NCBI RefSeq assembly: GCF_905220565.1
Contig: NC_059399.1
Location: 13,072,501 to 13,136,500 of the forward strand
Direction: 5' to 3'
Origin: Melitaea cinxia
Taxonomy: Eukaryota; Arthropoda; Insecta; Lepidoptera; Nymphalidae
Length of the DNA stretch: 64,000 nt
The notes beneath the pieces were generated by a model. That model saw only the letters and a program-made list of their open reading frames with translations, was not told the origin of the DNA and searched no databases. Shown here in pieces: positions 23,401 through 31,700 of this stretch. The translations under genes and the position numbers were made by a program. Each line of letters opens with the position of its first letter. Position 1 is the first letter of the stretch.

Positions 23401-26400
23401 GAGTGGTATCCACCGGGACCACCTTCACCACAGCGCACTCAACCGCCGGTGGCGCCTAAGCCTATGTCACAGGTATGTCAAATTTTAAGGATTTCATTAC
23501 TTTAAAGATGATTTTTGATAATTTCGCTGTAAATTTCTTTATCAAAATACCATTTTACAGACCATACGAAGATCAGAAGCAGATATGGAAGAACAGTATC
23601 ACCAACATATGCATCAAATGCAGCAGAATTCAGCCGTGCAACCCGATGATGGTACTTATTATTATTATTTTTATATATTTTTAATTTTAATTGCACACTT
23701 CATTGTTGTTATTATGGCACGAGAACTTAAAATGTTATCGGAAGATGAAATGTGTATAAAGTTATAAACACATTTAAATTGAAAACTGTTTAAAACCATA
23801 TTAATCAATGAGTTCACTTGTGAGCGTACTCGTGAGAGTAAATGCTAAGTCGCGAAGTTTCGATGTGTCTGGCAGAGCGGTACGTAGCGAGCGCTTCAGA
23901 GCCTCCCGCGGTGTCGGTGTACCCGGTGGGCGGGGCGGGGGGAGGCGGGGCCCGAGCGCAGCCCCCTCACAACCCCTGGCAGCGCGAGGAGAGGGAGCGG
24001 CAGGCGGAGGCGCGCCGCGCGGCCAACCGAGCGCGCAGGTACGTCGCTGTACCATGAACTACTTCTTGCATACGAAAATGTTACACAGAGGTTGTAACTG
24101 TGTAGATTTTCGAATTTAAGTGATTAGACTAATTTTATGAAAAGTTTATATTTTATATTTGTGTATGTATAATAATGAGTAATCAATCGCTGTCAGGTGT
24201 ACATGATAACAACCGGGACCGACGGTTTAACGTGCTCTCCGAGGCACGGTGGGGAGTTCCACAAGGACTGCACAAACACCCAGACCACGGCAAACACCTG
24301 TATGGCCAATATAAATGTTTGTCATGTGCGGGGATGGAACCCGTAACCGCCAGCGCAACAGGCACAATCCATAGCTGTGACCGTTGCGCCAACGCGGCGA
24401 TTATGGCGAGCGATCATTACTGATACTAGGGAATATATCCGCCAACCGGCATTGGAGCAGCGTGGTGGATTAAGCTCTGATCCTTCTCATACATGGGGAA
24501 AGAGGCCTATGCCCAGTAGTGGGGTATTACAGGCTGAAGCGTATGTATAAAAATATTTAATTATGATATGTAATGCAGTTTCTTTATCTAAGAAAGCATA
24601 GGAATGCAGGTCAAGATGATTTGAGATATACGCGAATATGAACTATCCTCAGCCTTTTAATAGATCAGTAGATCCTAAATTATTGTAGAGCCTAGGTGAC
24701 GTAAAGTGGCTAAAGCTGAGGTAAGTAAGAGATATGAAAGTCCTATTGCTCCTATTTGCCTAACTCTAGATCACACACGCATTTATGTCTCTTCTGGTGC
24801 TAAACTTGGTTGTTATAACCACATAACAGTAGTTGATCTACTCGTTATCAATTTTTTATGCACAAAGTATACTGAACGTTTTCTTATTCTTGCTAAATCA
24901 TAAGTAACATAAACGTGTATTCTGCACACGTAGGGATGCGACCATCGCCCAACTGGTGGCTCTGGGCGCGTCTCGCACGCCCGTGCAGAACCAGCAGCTG
25001 CGCGCGCTTCAGCTCGAACGAGACTTCGAGCGTCGCGCCACGCAGCACCAAGTATGACAATATTATACAGTACATTTACAGTATATTTCAATGACGTTTC
25101 AGCTTCGCTTACTTATCGTCCGATCAGCATTTCACACTAATTGAACATTTAATTAGTTCTATCAAATCAGTTCACGCATCATCACCATCATCATATAGCG
25201 TGTTTGTGAGCTCACACATAATATTTAAATATTATAAAATATATATACTATTAGTTATAATAAACAGCAGCATCAACTTAGATGTAACATAAATCATTTT
25301 GGTTCTTCGAGCCGGATATGAACCAGCGAGCTATGGATTAAAGTATTTATCAATTACACTGTAGTTTGTTTTATTGTTGTTTAAGGATTGATTGATGATT
25401 CCACAGGACGACACCGCTGGAGGAGAGGGAGGTGCCGAGGAGGAAAGTCCCTCCCCAGAACCAGAGCCTGAGAGAGAACCCGAGACCGACGTTCGCCAGC
25501 CACCGCCGCCTAAGTCCATACTCAAGACCAACACTCGAACCGACCTCACTAACGGATATACAATGCATACAGTACGTGCACAAACATAAAAAAGTATCTC
25601 TTCACAAAAAAAAAAAAATATTATAAAGAATAAGGATTTTTTTTAATATACCAATAAAACGTGACATCATCCAGAATTAACTTTTGGTACAGAGCGATTT
25701 ATTTACGCAATTGATATCCACTTTTATTTTTAGTGTTATGTTTATGTGTAATAAGCAACCTTTGCAAAACAGAGCATCAGCGAGGAGAGTCGCATGTCGG
25801 AAGTGGTGAGCGGCGTGGCGAACGTGTCGCTGTCGAGCGCGGCGGGCGGCCCCGCGGGCGCGCAGCCGCCGCCGCCGCCCGAGCGCGGCTCGTCGTTCGC
25901 CGTGATGGCGGGCCGCCGCCTCGAGCCGCACGCGCACGCGCACGCCGCTCTCGCCGCGCCGCACCAGGAGGGCGCCGCCGCCGCGCCTCCGCAGTCAGTA
26001 GCTTGGCATTGCTAAGGCACACTATCCAAAGAGCACAATTTTATCTGTAATATATATACAACAAACACAGTACGGAGACAGTGATGGAGACGACATATAT
26101 GTATAACTGTTATTGCTGATAGTTTTAAAAATGCATTTTGCATTACCCCCCCCCCCCGTTTAAGTTTGATAAATTTTAAGGCCTACAACACATAACGACG
26201 TGACTTGCGGAGAGTAAAACAGTTAAAATTTATGTTAACGCAGTTGTTCTAGTATTTATCTAGTATCTGAGAAAGAGATAACAAGTGCGCATATCGTAGG
26301 TCGCCGGTGAGCGGTGCGCGCGACAAGCGCGTGTCGTTCCACGAGCGCGCCGCGGCTGAGCCCTCGTCCCCGGCCGCTACGCCAGGCCCCGCCCCTGGCC

Positions 26401-28724
26401 ACGCCCCCGGCAACGCCGCTGCGCCGCCGGCTCCGCCCGCCTGCTCGCCGCCGCCCCTCGACCCTCCCACCGCCAGGGAGGACCCTGACGTGAGTGCATG
26501 GGGACGAATCGAAATTTTCTTTATACAACTAGGTCGTCAAGCAAGCGTACGTCTTACATGATGGTAAGCGATTACTTTAATCTATAAACGCCTGTAATAC
26601 CAGAAGCATCGGAACAACAAGTTTAACCACAGCAGCTTTGAAAGCAGTATTATTTAGCTACCATTTTTATAAAGTCGAGGTACTTTCTCAGTAGGGTAGC
26701 CCCAGATATTGAGCAGGAGCTTTGTTGTTATGCCCTACTTCAATCATAAGATACATATCACTATTAAGGGGACGCGGTTCTTTTATTAGAAATGTCGCAG
26801 TAGTAGATCAGTAGAAATAGTGGTTTTAGACAGATTGATACTTCTTTAAAAAATTCAACCTACCCCTAGTTTAAACCCGGCTATCCGGGTTAAACTTCTA
26901 GTTTTAAATCTCCAATATTTATCACAATTCCGAGACTATCGATAGTCATCCTTGATGATTGATTTACTTGCATATTTATAATTAGCAACGTATGAAAATG
27001 TTAGCACAATAGTTTTGTATATTAATGAATCATTGACCAATCCTTCAAACACAAACGATTGAAGTCCTCGAATCGAGCCCAGAATATGCTTCACGATACA
27101 AATACAAACAGTCTCACATAAAATAGATCATCACGAATTGTCCCAGTCGTGAGACACACTTCAAACTATTTTCTGTTCGTTTTGTGATGCACTCACAAGT
27201 CACTACTACAGTATCCCGTGCTCCTCAGCGCTTCATCGAGGAGGCGGAGAGCCTGCTGGCGGGCCCGGCCGCGCCGCCCGCGCCCGCCGCGCACACGCCC
27301 GGCGTCATCGGCGCGCAGGAGGTCTACAGGTACGGGTCGCCCGTTCATATCGTGCACGTCGTCTGTGTAGCGACTGTTCGACCCCCAAACAGGCGTAGCA
27401 TAGGCTTAGATTGTCATATATAAAACATCAGAAGGACATCTCTATCGCGAACCTAAAGCGATACCTTCACGTTATAATTTTAAAATGAAGCAGTAACTAT
27501 ATCCTCAAATCTGACGGCTAACAAAAATCAAAACCAAACGTCTCATATTAGTACATTAGGAATCACTTAATAGTGAACTTAATTTTTGTCGTGTTCTTCT
27601 AGTTTAACAGTGTTCTAATTGTTTGTAATACAAAGTCAATGTAGGACTTTATTAAATATTTAGATGAAAAGACAATTTTTGTTTTTATTGTTATATTATC
27701 ACATCATCCACGGGCTCTCAGTTGCCCGTGCCTTTTGTACTACATAAAATATATTTTTTCGTATCGGCGTGCGTTTCTTACGATAGTTGTACTTCAGAGC
27801 CGCAGTTCTAAGACAGCCTAGAAACGCTAGGATGTGGTCCGAGACTGACAACTCCTTGCTACTATAAATAGACACAGACATGTGTTGAATTGTTTGTGTG
27901 CTGTGTGGCTACGGGACTAAAGAATTTAGCCACCCCCTCTCTTCCCGTGGGTGTCGTAAGAGGCGACTAAGGGATAACAAGGTTCCACAACCACCTTGGA
28001 ACTTAAGAAGCCGACCGATGGTGGGATAACCATCCAACTGCTGGCTTTGAAATACACAGGCCGAAGACGGGCAGCAGCGTCTTTGGTGCGACAAAGCCAG
28101 TACTGCGGTCACCAACCCGCCTGCCCAGCGTGGTGACTATGGGCAAAACACACGAGTTCACGTTATTTTTGGCGTAAACTTGTGGAGGCCTATGTCCAGC
28201 AGTGGACTGTAATGATGTGTTGCATACTGTCGAGCGACTTGTGCTGACCGAGCGCGCCCGCAGGGACCCGCGCGCGCGGCGGCTGGCGGAGGCGCAGGCG
28301 CGCGCGGCGCCCGCGCCCGTGCCCGAGCAGCTGTCCTTCAAGGAGAAGATGAAGATGTTCGCGCTGGAGTCGGGCGAGGCCAGCACCCCCAAGGACAAGG
28401 TGCGCATGGCTTTTGCACTCTAAGGGCCGCGTGGACTACTTCCCTTTGACGACCCCTATCGAGCTTCCGTCACTTGTCGAGCTCTTCTTCCTTATCGAGC
28501 CACCTCTATCGATCGAGTTACAGTTATTTGTCGAGCTTTTGTTCCGTATCGTGCTACCTTTATTTGTCAATTTACCGTTATTTGTCGCGCTTATCGATCG
28601 TTTGACTGTCGCTTCTGTCGCTCGAAGATCGTGAATATTATCAAAGAGAGTATATTAATTTTTCGGGAATTTTTCACAGGTAAAAATATCAAGGGCGCAA
28701 CGGGACATTGACGCCGTTCATTAA
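8419..28724 (+). CDS. cno: Afadin/canoe, 3' part of gene, 29 exons (5' partial)
   Basis: Junctional scaffold protein that links Rap1/Ras signalling, nectins and cadherin junctions to actin. Exons inferred from homology and phase: 8419-8600, 10323-10490, 11320-11444, 11780-12199, 12634-12798, 13145-13253, 13554-13699, 14514-14727, 15428-15566, 16573-16760, 17231-17527, 17953-18093, 18712-18829, 18949-19059, 19264-20886, 21279-21441, 21810-21926, 22507-22612, 22703-23304, 23397-23472, 23561-23651, 23876-24038, 24934-25051, 25407-25571, 25773-25993, 26300-26489, 27229-27329, 28264-28399, 28680-28724. They sum to 6,440 nt, about 2,146 codons, open throughout. Order is FHA, DIL, PDZ, long low-complexity region, helical segment, conserved C-terminus. 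The expected RA1 and RA2 domains are missing because the gene continues upstream of the window. Every intron is GT-AG except intron 14, which is GC-AG. The exact start of the first exon is the least certain boundary (8365 is possible). Confidence 0.93.
8764..8942 (+). repeat. LINE-tail-like repeat, left part, interrupted
   Basis: AAGCGTACGGCCTGCCTGAT, GGTAAGCGGATAACATAGCC and GGACGCCTGCAACTC match the copies at 26,541 and 63,570. The copy is interrupted at about 8,940 by another repeat and resumes at about 9,117 (TTTTGTAAGGCTCCAAATTT). Confidence 0.75.
8943..9115 (+). mobile_element. Short repeat nested inside the LINE-tail repeat
   Basis: Shares most of its length with 5,255-5,460 in opposite orientation. 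It contains a perfect 13-bp inverted repeat, 8943-8955 (TAAAACTTCTTTA) and 9067-9079, and ends in the GTGTGGTCTAAAGCACAC palindrome followed by a T run. Nesting shows it inserted after the host repeat. Confidence 0.7.
9205..9480 (+). repeat. Dispersed repeat beginning ACTAGTTGTTGCCCG
   Basis: The start ACTAGTTGTTGCCCGTGACT resembles a widespread insect repeat end (cf. AGCTATGTCCGCGACTTCGT at 49,910). The body is AT-rich. Limits are approximate. Confidence 0.4.
9636..10052 (+). mobile_element. GAAGTCGG-terminated element, internally deleted copy
   Basis: Left end is the hairpin GTTTGCTCGCAAAC, followed by A-rich sequence and CGACTTCAATTACATCGAC. Right end is CCTCCTCCTTTTTTGGAAGT then CGGTTAAAAA. 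Internal blocks AAATTATCAAAATCGGTACA and GGGATCCCATCATCAGATCC are shared with the copies at 36.8 and 42.5 kb. Class is not certain; the subterminal ACTTC/GAAGT repeats suggest a non-autonomous DNA element. Confidence 0.75.
11780..12199 (+). CDS. cno: canoe exon 4: acidic, Asn/Asp-rich linker
   Basis: A 420-nt exon with phase 2 at both ends, so its inclusion or skipping keeps the frame. It encodes a low-complexity linker between FHA and DIL, rich in Asp, Asn, Ala, Ser and Tyr (for example YNANDSAAPYNNN), with three short acidic stretches. It is strongly GC-rich up to about 12,100 and then falls toward intron-like composition. No domain is recognised; afadin has a comparable disordered linker here. 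Open reading frames on the opposite strand over this exon are compositional shadows. Confidence 0.85.
12634..17527 (+). CDS. cno: canoe exons 5-11: DIL (dilute) domain and start of PDZ
   Basis: Seven exons carry a contiguous match to the afadin DIL region. Landmarks: exon 5 FKLAPVYTLYLCAR; exon 6 RYRASTHYRPELTPTERAHK; exon 7 AFWMANASELLHFLKCDR; exon 8 LLRRCRVNAALTIQLFSHLF; exon 9 WAERQGLELAADCHLAR; exon 10 CFKLNSVQVRALL; exon 11 GLAEFVAPLQRGGLCRL. DIL domains were first described in class V myosin tails; in afadin the function is less clear and may involve protein partners. Exon 11 ends with NGMGLSIVAAK, the start of the PDZ domain. The GC-rich exons contrast sharply with AT-rich introns. Intron 9 carries a complete inverted-repeat element. 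Confidence 0.94.
13926..14032 (-). repeat. tRNA-derived SINE head fragment
   Basis: On the minus strand it reads GCCCGTTGGCGCAGTTTGTA (A box) and AGGGTTCGATTCCCGTC (B box), the Pol III promoter layout. It is cut off into AT-rich sequence, so it is a SINE piece and not a tRNA gene. Confidence 0.65.
15056..15386 (+). repeat. CTGGACATAGGCC repeat, near full length
   Basis: From CATCATTACAGCC through CCATGGACATAGGCCTCCAC, GCTGCTGCCCGTCTTCGGCC, CTTAGTCGCCTCTTACGACA and GGGAAGAGAGGGGGTGGCTA to GTAGCCACACAG. The GTGGCTA and TAGCCAC blocks near the right end can pair as a hairpin. Lies in canoe intron 8. Confidence 0.85.
15933..16509. mobile_element. MITE with perfect 28-bp terminal inverted repeats
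   Basis: Left arm 15933-15960 begins TATAGTTCGCGTCATG and ends AAAAAGAACGC; right arm 16482-16509 is its exact reverse complement. The arms are perfect over 28 bp, or TATA plus 24 bp if TATA is the duplicated target. The 577-bp element has no coding capacity and lies in canoe intron 9, ending 63 bp before exon 10, so its right arm adjoins that exon's splice acceptor region. Confidence 0.85.
16969..17057 (+). repeat. CTGGACATAGGCC repeat, small fragment
   Basis: CATCATCATCATTTCAGCCTG joined directly to AAAATGGCGTGAACTCATGT, with the ACATAGGCC block deleted, then GGGCAGGCGG. The same deletion type occurs in the 44.0-kb copy. Confidence 0.7.
17440..18829 (+). CDS. cno: canoe exons 11-13: PDZ domain
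   Basis: The PDZ domain is encoded across exon 11 (3' end), exon 12 (17953-18093) and exon 13 (18712-18829). The carboxylate-binding loop reads NGMGLSIVAAK (GMGL in place of the classic GLGF). It is followed by KLGIYIKSVVPGGAA, DGRLAAGDQLLSVDGHSLVG and TVTLEVAKQGAVLHGLATLL, all very close to vertebrate afadin. In the family this domain binds C-terminal peptides of nectins and, in flies, Echinoid or DE-cadherin-associated partners. Intron 12 (18094-18711) carries the tRNA-like palindromic repeat. Confidence 0.95.
17625..17875 (-). repeat. LINE-tail-like repeat, minus strand
   Basis: On the minus strand it reads GACGCCTGCGACACCAGAAG, CATCGCAGGGGCGTTGCCGA and CACAACACTACTCGAGAGCA, the same family as 8,764, 26,541 and 63,570. 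Lies in canoe intron 11. Confidence 0.7.
18301..18680 (+). repeat. tRNA-like repeat with inverted-repeat arms, two partial copies
   Basis: A perfect 19-bp inverted repeat (18301-18319 and 18346-18364) encloses the end of a tRNA-like T arm. A second copy follows, with a 67-nt tRNA-like core at 18535-18601 (acceptor arms CGTTCCA/TGGAGCG, T arm GGGTTCGAACCCC). It has the same flanks, TTTTTGATATGATATTC and TTTAGAATTCCTAATGTG. Compared with the copy at 3,419 the core lacks five bases of the anticodon arm. Confidence 0.75.
18949..20886 (+). CDS. cno: canoe exons 14-15: post-PDZ exon and 541-residue giant exon
   Basis: Exon 14 (18949-19059) encodes RHNFGKFTNPHPAFLKPASP. It ends at CAG|GCAAAA, a GC donor; no GT in the next 20 nt works and the reading frame stops at 19167. 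Exon 15 (19264-20886, 1,623 nt) is phase 1 at both ends. It encodes about 541 residues, largely Ser/Glu/Asp/Lys-rich and probably disordered, with a cysteine cluster CTGVDECVSACECC, an RRLRK-like basic patch, the segment VKALTKHFNQINLKYCV and the SSPNLS motif. I recognise no domain and no counterpart in vertebrate afadin. If the donor at 20887 were not used, an in-frame TAG at 20916-20918 would end the protein. Confidence 0.85.
19060..19263 (+). other. cno: GC-AG intron (canoe intron 14)
   Basis: The intron starts GCAAAA at 19060 after exon sequence ending CCGCAG, and ends TTTAATTACAG. Both flanking exons are phase 1 at this junction, giving a clean GGA codon across the splice. No GT donor nearby keeps the frame. 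Confidence 0.8.
21279..22612 (+). CDS. cno: canoe exons 16-18: Ala/Gly repeat and Ser-rich linker
   Basis: Exon 16 (21279-21441) opens with AAAGG followed by GAA-type Ala/Gly repeats, encoded by a 12-bp G-rich tandem repeat, then KPSKSTPALHH. Exon 17 (21810-21926) encodes THNLS-like KSRSSHNLSAQGDSFYQNL. Exon 18 (22507-22612) encodes RWSSLRSSGSGRPQSAHFSA. Phases 1-2, 2-2 and 2-0 join correctly. These are disordered linkers, probably phosphorylated given the Ser density. Intron 17 contains a near-complete copy of the CTGGACATAGGCC repeat. Confidence 0.82.
21290..21325 (+). repeat. 12-bp G-rich coding tandem repeat, three units
   Basis: Three copies of GGCGGGGCGGCR in frame, encoding Gly-Gly-Ala-Ala three times. 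The non-template strand is G-rich with several G3-G4 runs. Confidence 0.85.
21972..22302 (+). repeat. CTGGACATAGGCC repeat, near full length
   Basis: Starts CATCATTACAGCCTATACAG and ends GTGCCGTAGCCACACAGC. Closely similar to the 15.1-kb copy over its whole length. Lies in canoe intron 17. Confidence 0.85.
22703..23651 (+). CDS. cno: canoe exons 19-21: polyQ tract and His/Met-rich tandem repeat
   Basis: Exon 19 (22703-23304) encodes a short helix-like lead (AKLAEMSEEVTRR), a Gln-rich stretch at about 22778-22865, then seven 13-residue units (22889-23161) and a His/Asn/Gln-rich tail. Exon 20 (23397-23472) encodes a proline-rich segment RYEWYPPGPPSPQRTQPP. Exon 21 (23561-23651) encodes EEQYHQHMHQMQQ. 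The frame is open and the phases fit on both sides, so the repeats are part of the protein. Composition is much less GC-rich than in the neighbouring exons. Confidence 0.87.
22889..23161 (+). repeat. 39-bp coding tandem repeat, seven units
   Basis: Seven 13-codon units with a consensus near SPQxNxGxMHVHx, starting after HHLM and ending before NSHYGPP. Units vary at most positions but keep Gln3, Asn5 and usually the MHVH core. They are in frame within canoe exon 19. Confidence 0.9.
23876..25571 (+). CDS. cno: canoe exons 22-24: helical segment and proline-rich stretch
   Basis: Exon 22 (23876-24038) ends with NPWQREERERQAEARRAANR. Exon 23 (24934-25051) continues with RDATIAQLVALGASRTPVQ and LRALQLERDFERRATQHQ. 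The pair matches the afadin helical stretch DPWKRDAKEKLEKQ ... LRKLMLEWQFQKRLQE, the charged helix ahead of the C-terminal actin-binding region. Exon 24 (25407-25571) is an acidic, proline-rich stretch containing PPPPKSILKTNTRTDLTNGY. Intron 22 contains the inverted SINE at about 24.2-24.5 kb. Confidence 0.88.
24174..24548. mobile_element. Metulj-like SINE with 5' inversion (twin-priming structure)
   Basis: 24174-24399 is the minus-strand 5' two thirds, ending with the tRNA-like head at GTTGCGCCAACGCGGCG. 24409-24548 is the plus-strand 3' third, from AGCGATCATTACTGATACTA to TTACAGGCTGAAGC. Both pieces share about 15 bp around the break (AGCGAT...ACT). Lies in canoe intron 22. Confidence 0.8.
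25773..28724 (+). CDS. cno: canoe exons 25-29: conserved C-terminus
   Basis: Exon 25 (25773-25993) is rich in Ala, Pro and His. Exon 26 (26300-26489) holds GARDKRVSFHERAAAE and a proline-rich run. Exon 27 (27229-27329) holds RFIEEAESLLAGP and PGVIGAQEVYR. Exon 28 (28264-28399) holds RDPRARRLAEAQ and LSFKEKMKMFALESGE. Exon 29 (28680-28724) ends VKISRAQRDIDAVH and TAA at 28722-28724. LSFKEKMKMF...KVKISR matches the vertebrate afadin end LTFKERQRLFSQG...KVKASR. Exon 28 lies about 50 bp downstream of a minus-strand repeat copy, so its branchpoint and pyrimidine tract sit in a very short stretch of non-repeat DNA. Confidence 0.92.
26541..26745 (+). repeat. LINE-tail-like repeat
   Basis: CGTACGTCTTACATGATGGT, AAACGCCTGTAATACCAGAA, CTTTGAAAGCAGTATTATTTAG and AAGTCGAGGTACTTTCTCAG match the copies at 8,764 and 63,570. 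Lies in canoe intron 26. Confidence 0.75.
27898..28217 (-). repeat. CTGGACATAGGCC repeat, minus strand, near full length
   Basis: Minus-strand copy from TGTGTGGCTACGGGACTAAA to CAGCAGTGGACTGTAATGAT. Ends 46 bp before canoe exon 28, the closest large repeat to an exon in this gene. Confidence 0.85.
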
Positions 28725-31700
28725 ATTATTATTTTAAAATTTCCTTTGTATATTGCAATTTGTAAAATAATATTGAAGCAAATGTTTTCCAAAATTTTTA
28801 TCTTGTAACTGATACGATATACAGTGATAATGGAACTACTAAATCTATAATTATAATAAAAACAAAAATAGATTATAAAAGTGATAATCGCAAGTTAAAA
28901 TATTATTATTATTAAAATGATAATTTACAAATTATCAGTATTACTGCAAAAATTATAAAAAGTAGTAAAAGAGATTAGATTTTTATGACAGATATGAATG
29001 GCAAAGATCATGGACCAGAGAGAACTTATATTTTGAAAGTTATTCCACAAGAAAATACCATTTACTAATATTGGCACCAATTTTATGTCCAACATAGATT
29101 AAGTCAGGTTTCATAGAAATATATTTTATAACAGGGATTTTGATTGATAATTTAATGTGTCGCCTTAGCAGCTAGTGCAATGTTTACAGTGATTTTATAG
29201 CATCTAGCGTATTATATAGAAAGTATTTGATTGATTATATTCGAAATTTAGATAATTATATTTAATTAAATTTTGAAAAAAATATTGATGGCACCTTTAC
29301 TCATAGCAGCAGAAAAAATCCAAATTCGTCGAGTGCCATTATTAAGATATAATGTTTATATAATTATTATACATTTTATATGTACGACTCTTTCCTCTGA
29401 AAGGACCAATAATACACTAGAAAACAGCGGGTGCCTTTGTGTTATAGTAAGTAATAAATATACCAATGTAGACTTGGAGCGAAAGTTCGGCACGTATTCT
29501 ATATCTCTCTCACATAACATGGTATTTTACTTTACTAGATAAACAATTCTCATCCATTTTTTATAAATCAAATATATTTTAAACGATTACATGAACATTG
29601 TAGAATAATAACTGACGTGCTAAATATTGCCGAATATGCCATTTGTTGCAAGTCTAGATGCGTCGTTTCTACAATGGAGTTTAACATTCGTGTAAACATT
29701 ACAAAACAAGATTCTTATTTTAACTTCGTTACATTCCAAAGAATTCTTATCTTCTATTCTAGAAGCATTCCTGGTCACAACTTCCTTTACGTTTCACCTT
29801 TATGGAATATCATATATCAGTATCATAAAACCGAGCATTAAGTTAAAATTAATAATGCAGCTGGCAGTGATAATTTCCTATTCAAATTTAAGCAATAAAA
29901 ATGTTGGCCTTCTGTAAATACAGCTGGTATAATCAACTACTTTAAGCACATTTTGTGCCAAATTTTTACACTGTCGTTAAATATATAAATTATCGGCGAA
30001 CGCAATGAAAGGCAGATTCACAAACTATAGGTCACAATTTCACAGTTGCTCTGAATGTAGGAAGTAGTTGTCGGTATTGTCTTGTTTAGGCACTATTTAT
30101 TGTATATAATATAGTTATTAAGATACTATCATTGTTTTGAGGTTTTTGTACACCGTTGTATATGAAAAGTTTATTTAAAATACTATTTTATCTAAAGTTA
30201 AAGTACTTAGTTGTAGAAAGTACGAAGCCTCTACGAATGTAGTATTTAGTTTAGAAACTGGGAAACGTGTTCTCTCAGTATTTCACCCAACGATAGTCAA
30301 TTAGCAAGAGTAAATATTTTATAGAATTATTTCGGCTATAATGTATATATTTATACCCAAGAACACTAGAGTTGTATCCTCTGTTTTTAAAGTGGCCTAT
30401 AAAAATGTCAAAATATTGTAACGGAAATGTTTCTAACAAAAACTGATTAAATTGCTGCTGAAAGCAATTAGTTATACTACATTATGACTAGAAATTTTAA
30501 AATAAATAAATTAACTCCTAATGGAATGTTTTATTTAACGAACCAAAAATCTATTTATATAATTATGTGTGTCGTCAAATCTATTGGTGTCTTTCTAAAT
30601 AGTTTTCTTAAAAGTTTTATGCCATTTTAATTTATATCCTAAAAATCCTATTATCGGTTATATTTTATTGTTATTGGTACGTCCTAAGGTTGGCTGGTAG
30701 AGAATGCTTTTAGCATTAAGCCCGCCTTTTGTACAATTCTATAATGTATTGTGCAATAAAGTATTAATTAATAAATAAACAGTTCAAAGAAAAATAAAAC
30801 ATAGTTTAACAGTATTTATATTTTATATTTTTCGAGGTTATTTTACGTGCCGTGTGGCTTTGATGCATTTGTACAATATCCACTTGCTAAGTAAATGTTA
30901 AAACCAAGACGCGTTCGTTTCGGACGATCGCGAGGAATGATCATACGAAACTCAGTGGATGCACCAGTTACAAAAGAAGCACTAAACGATATATGAAATG
31001 TAATCAACATAGACTAACGTAAGTATATCAAATTGTCACAAGAAATAGATGCGATATTAATAAGGAACAGGTACAAGACGTATATCGTTAGTCATAATAT
31101 ACAATAAAGTATGTCGATGAGGTTGATGCAGCATTAGTCGACATTATTTTCAGGCTTTGGTGACTTTGTGCATTACAATTTATTATTAAATTACTTCTAC
31201 AAATATAAAACTCGAGTATATCGTGCAACTAAGGCTATAAAAATTCTATCACCATAGCCTTTACATTATTTAGATAAGTAAATAATATGAATACATCCAT
31301 ACATAGAATTTTACAAAATATGGAACTAATCGACGTGAGACCTATAACGAGTGATGCTTATTTGTATTTAAAAGTTCTGGTGACACATAATATTATTTTT
31401 AAGTTACATGAGGTTTTTGCGTTAATAGTTTTATTTAACACAGGTTGGCATCGAATTGAGGAAGTCATATTTCAATGTAAGGCTTAAACCTACAACAAAT
31501 TTACATTTCGTAACAATTTTACTACGATATTATAATACCACACTTAATATTAAAGCTTGTTTTATTTACGCTTAGGAAATGGTGAAATTAATTTGTCCGT
31601 ATAGAAAAATACAATTGTTTATAACAACGCTTAAATAATAAATGCCAATTGAAATACAATCAGTATAAAGTTAAAAAATAACTTAAATTCTGGCGTAAGA

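Noticed and set aside
27909..28407. Recurring frames with the VFQSQQLDGYPT peptide in several places
   Set aside because: They are translations of the CTGGACATAGGCC repeat (copies at 15.1, 22.0, 27.9, 34.4 and 35.5 kb), in either strand orientation, and not a gene family.
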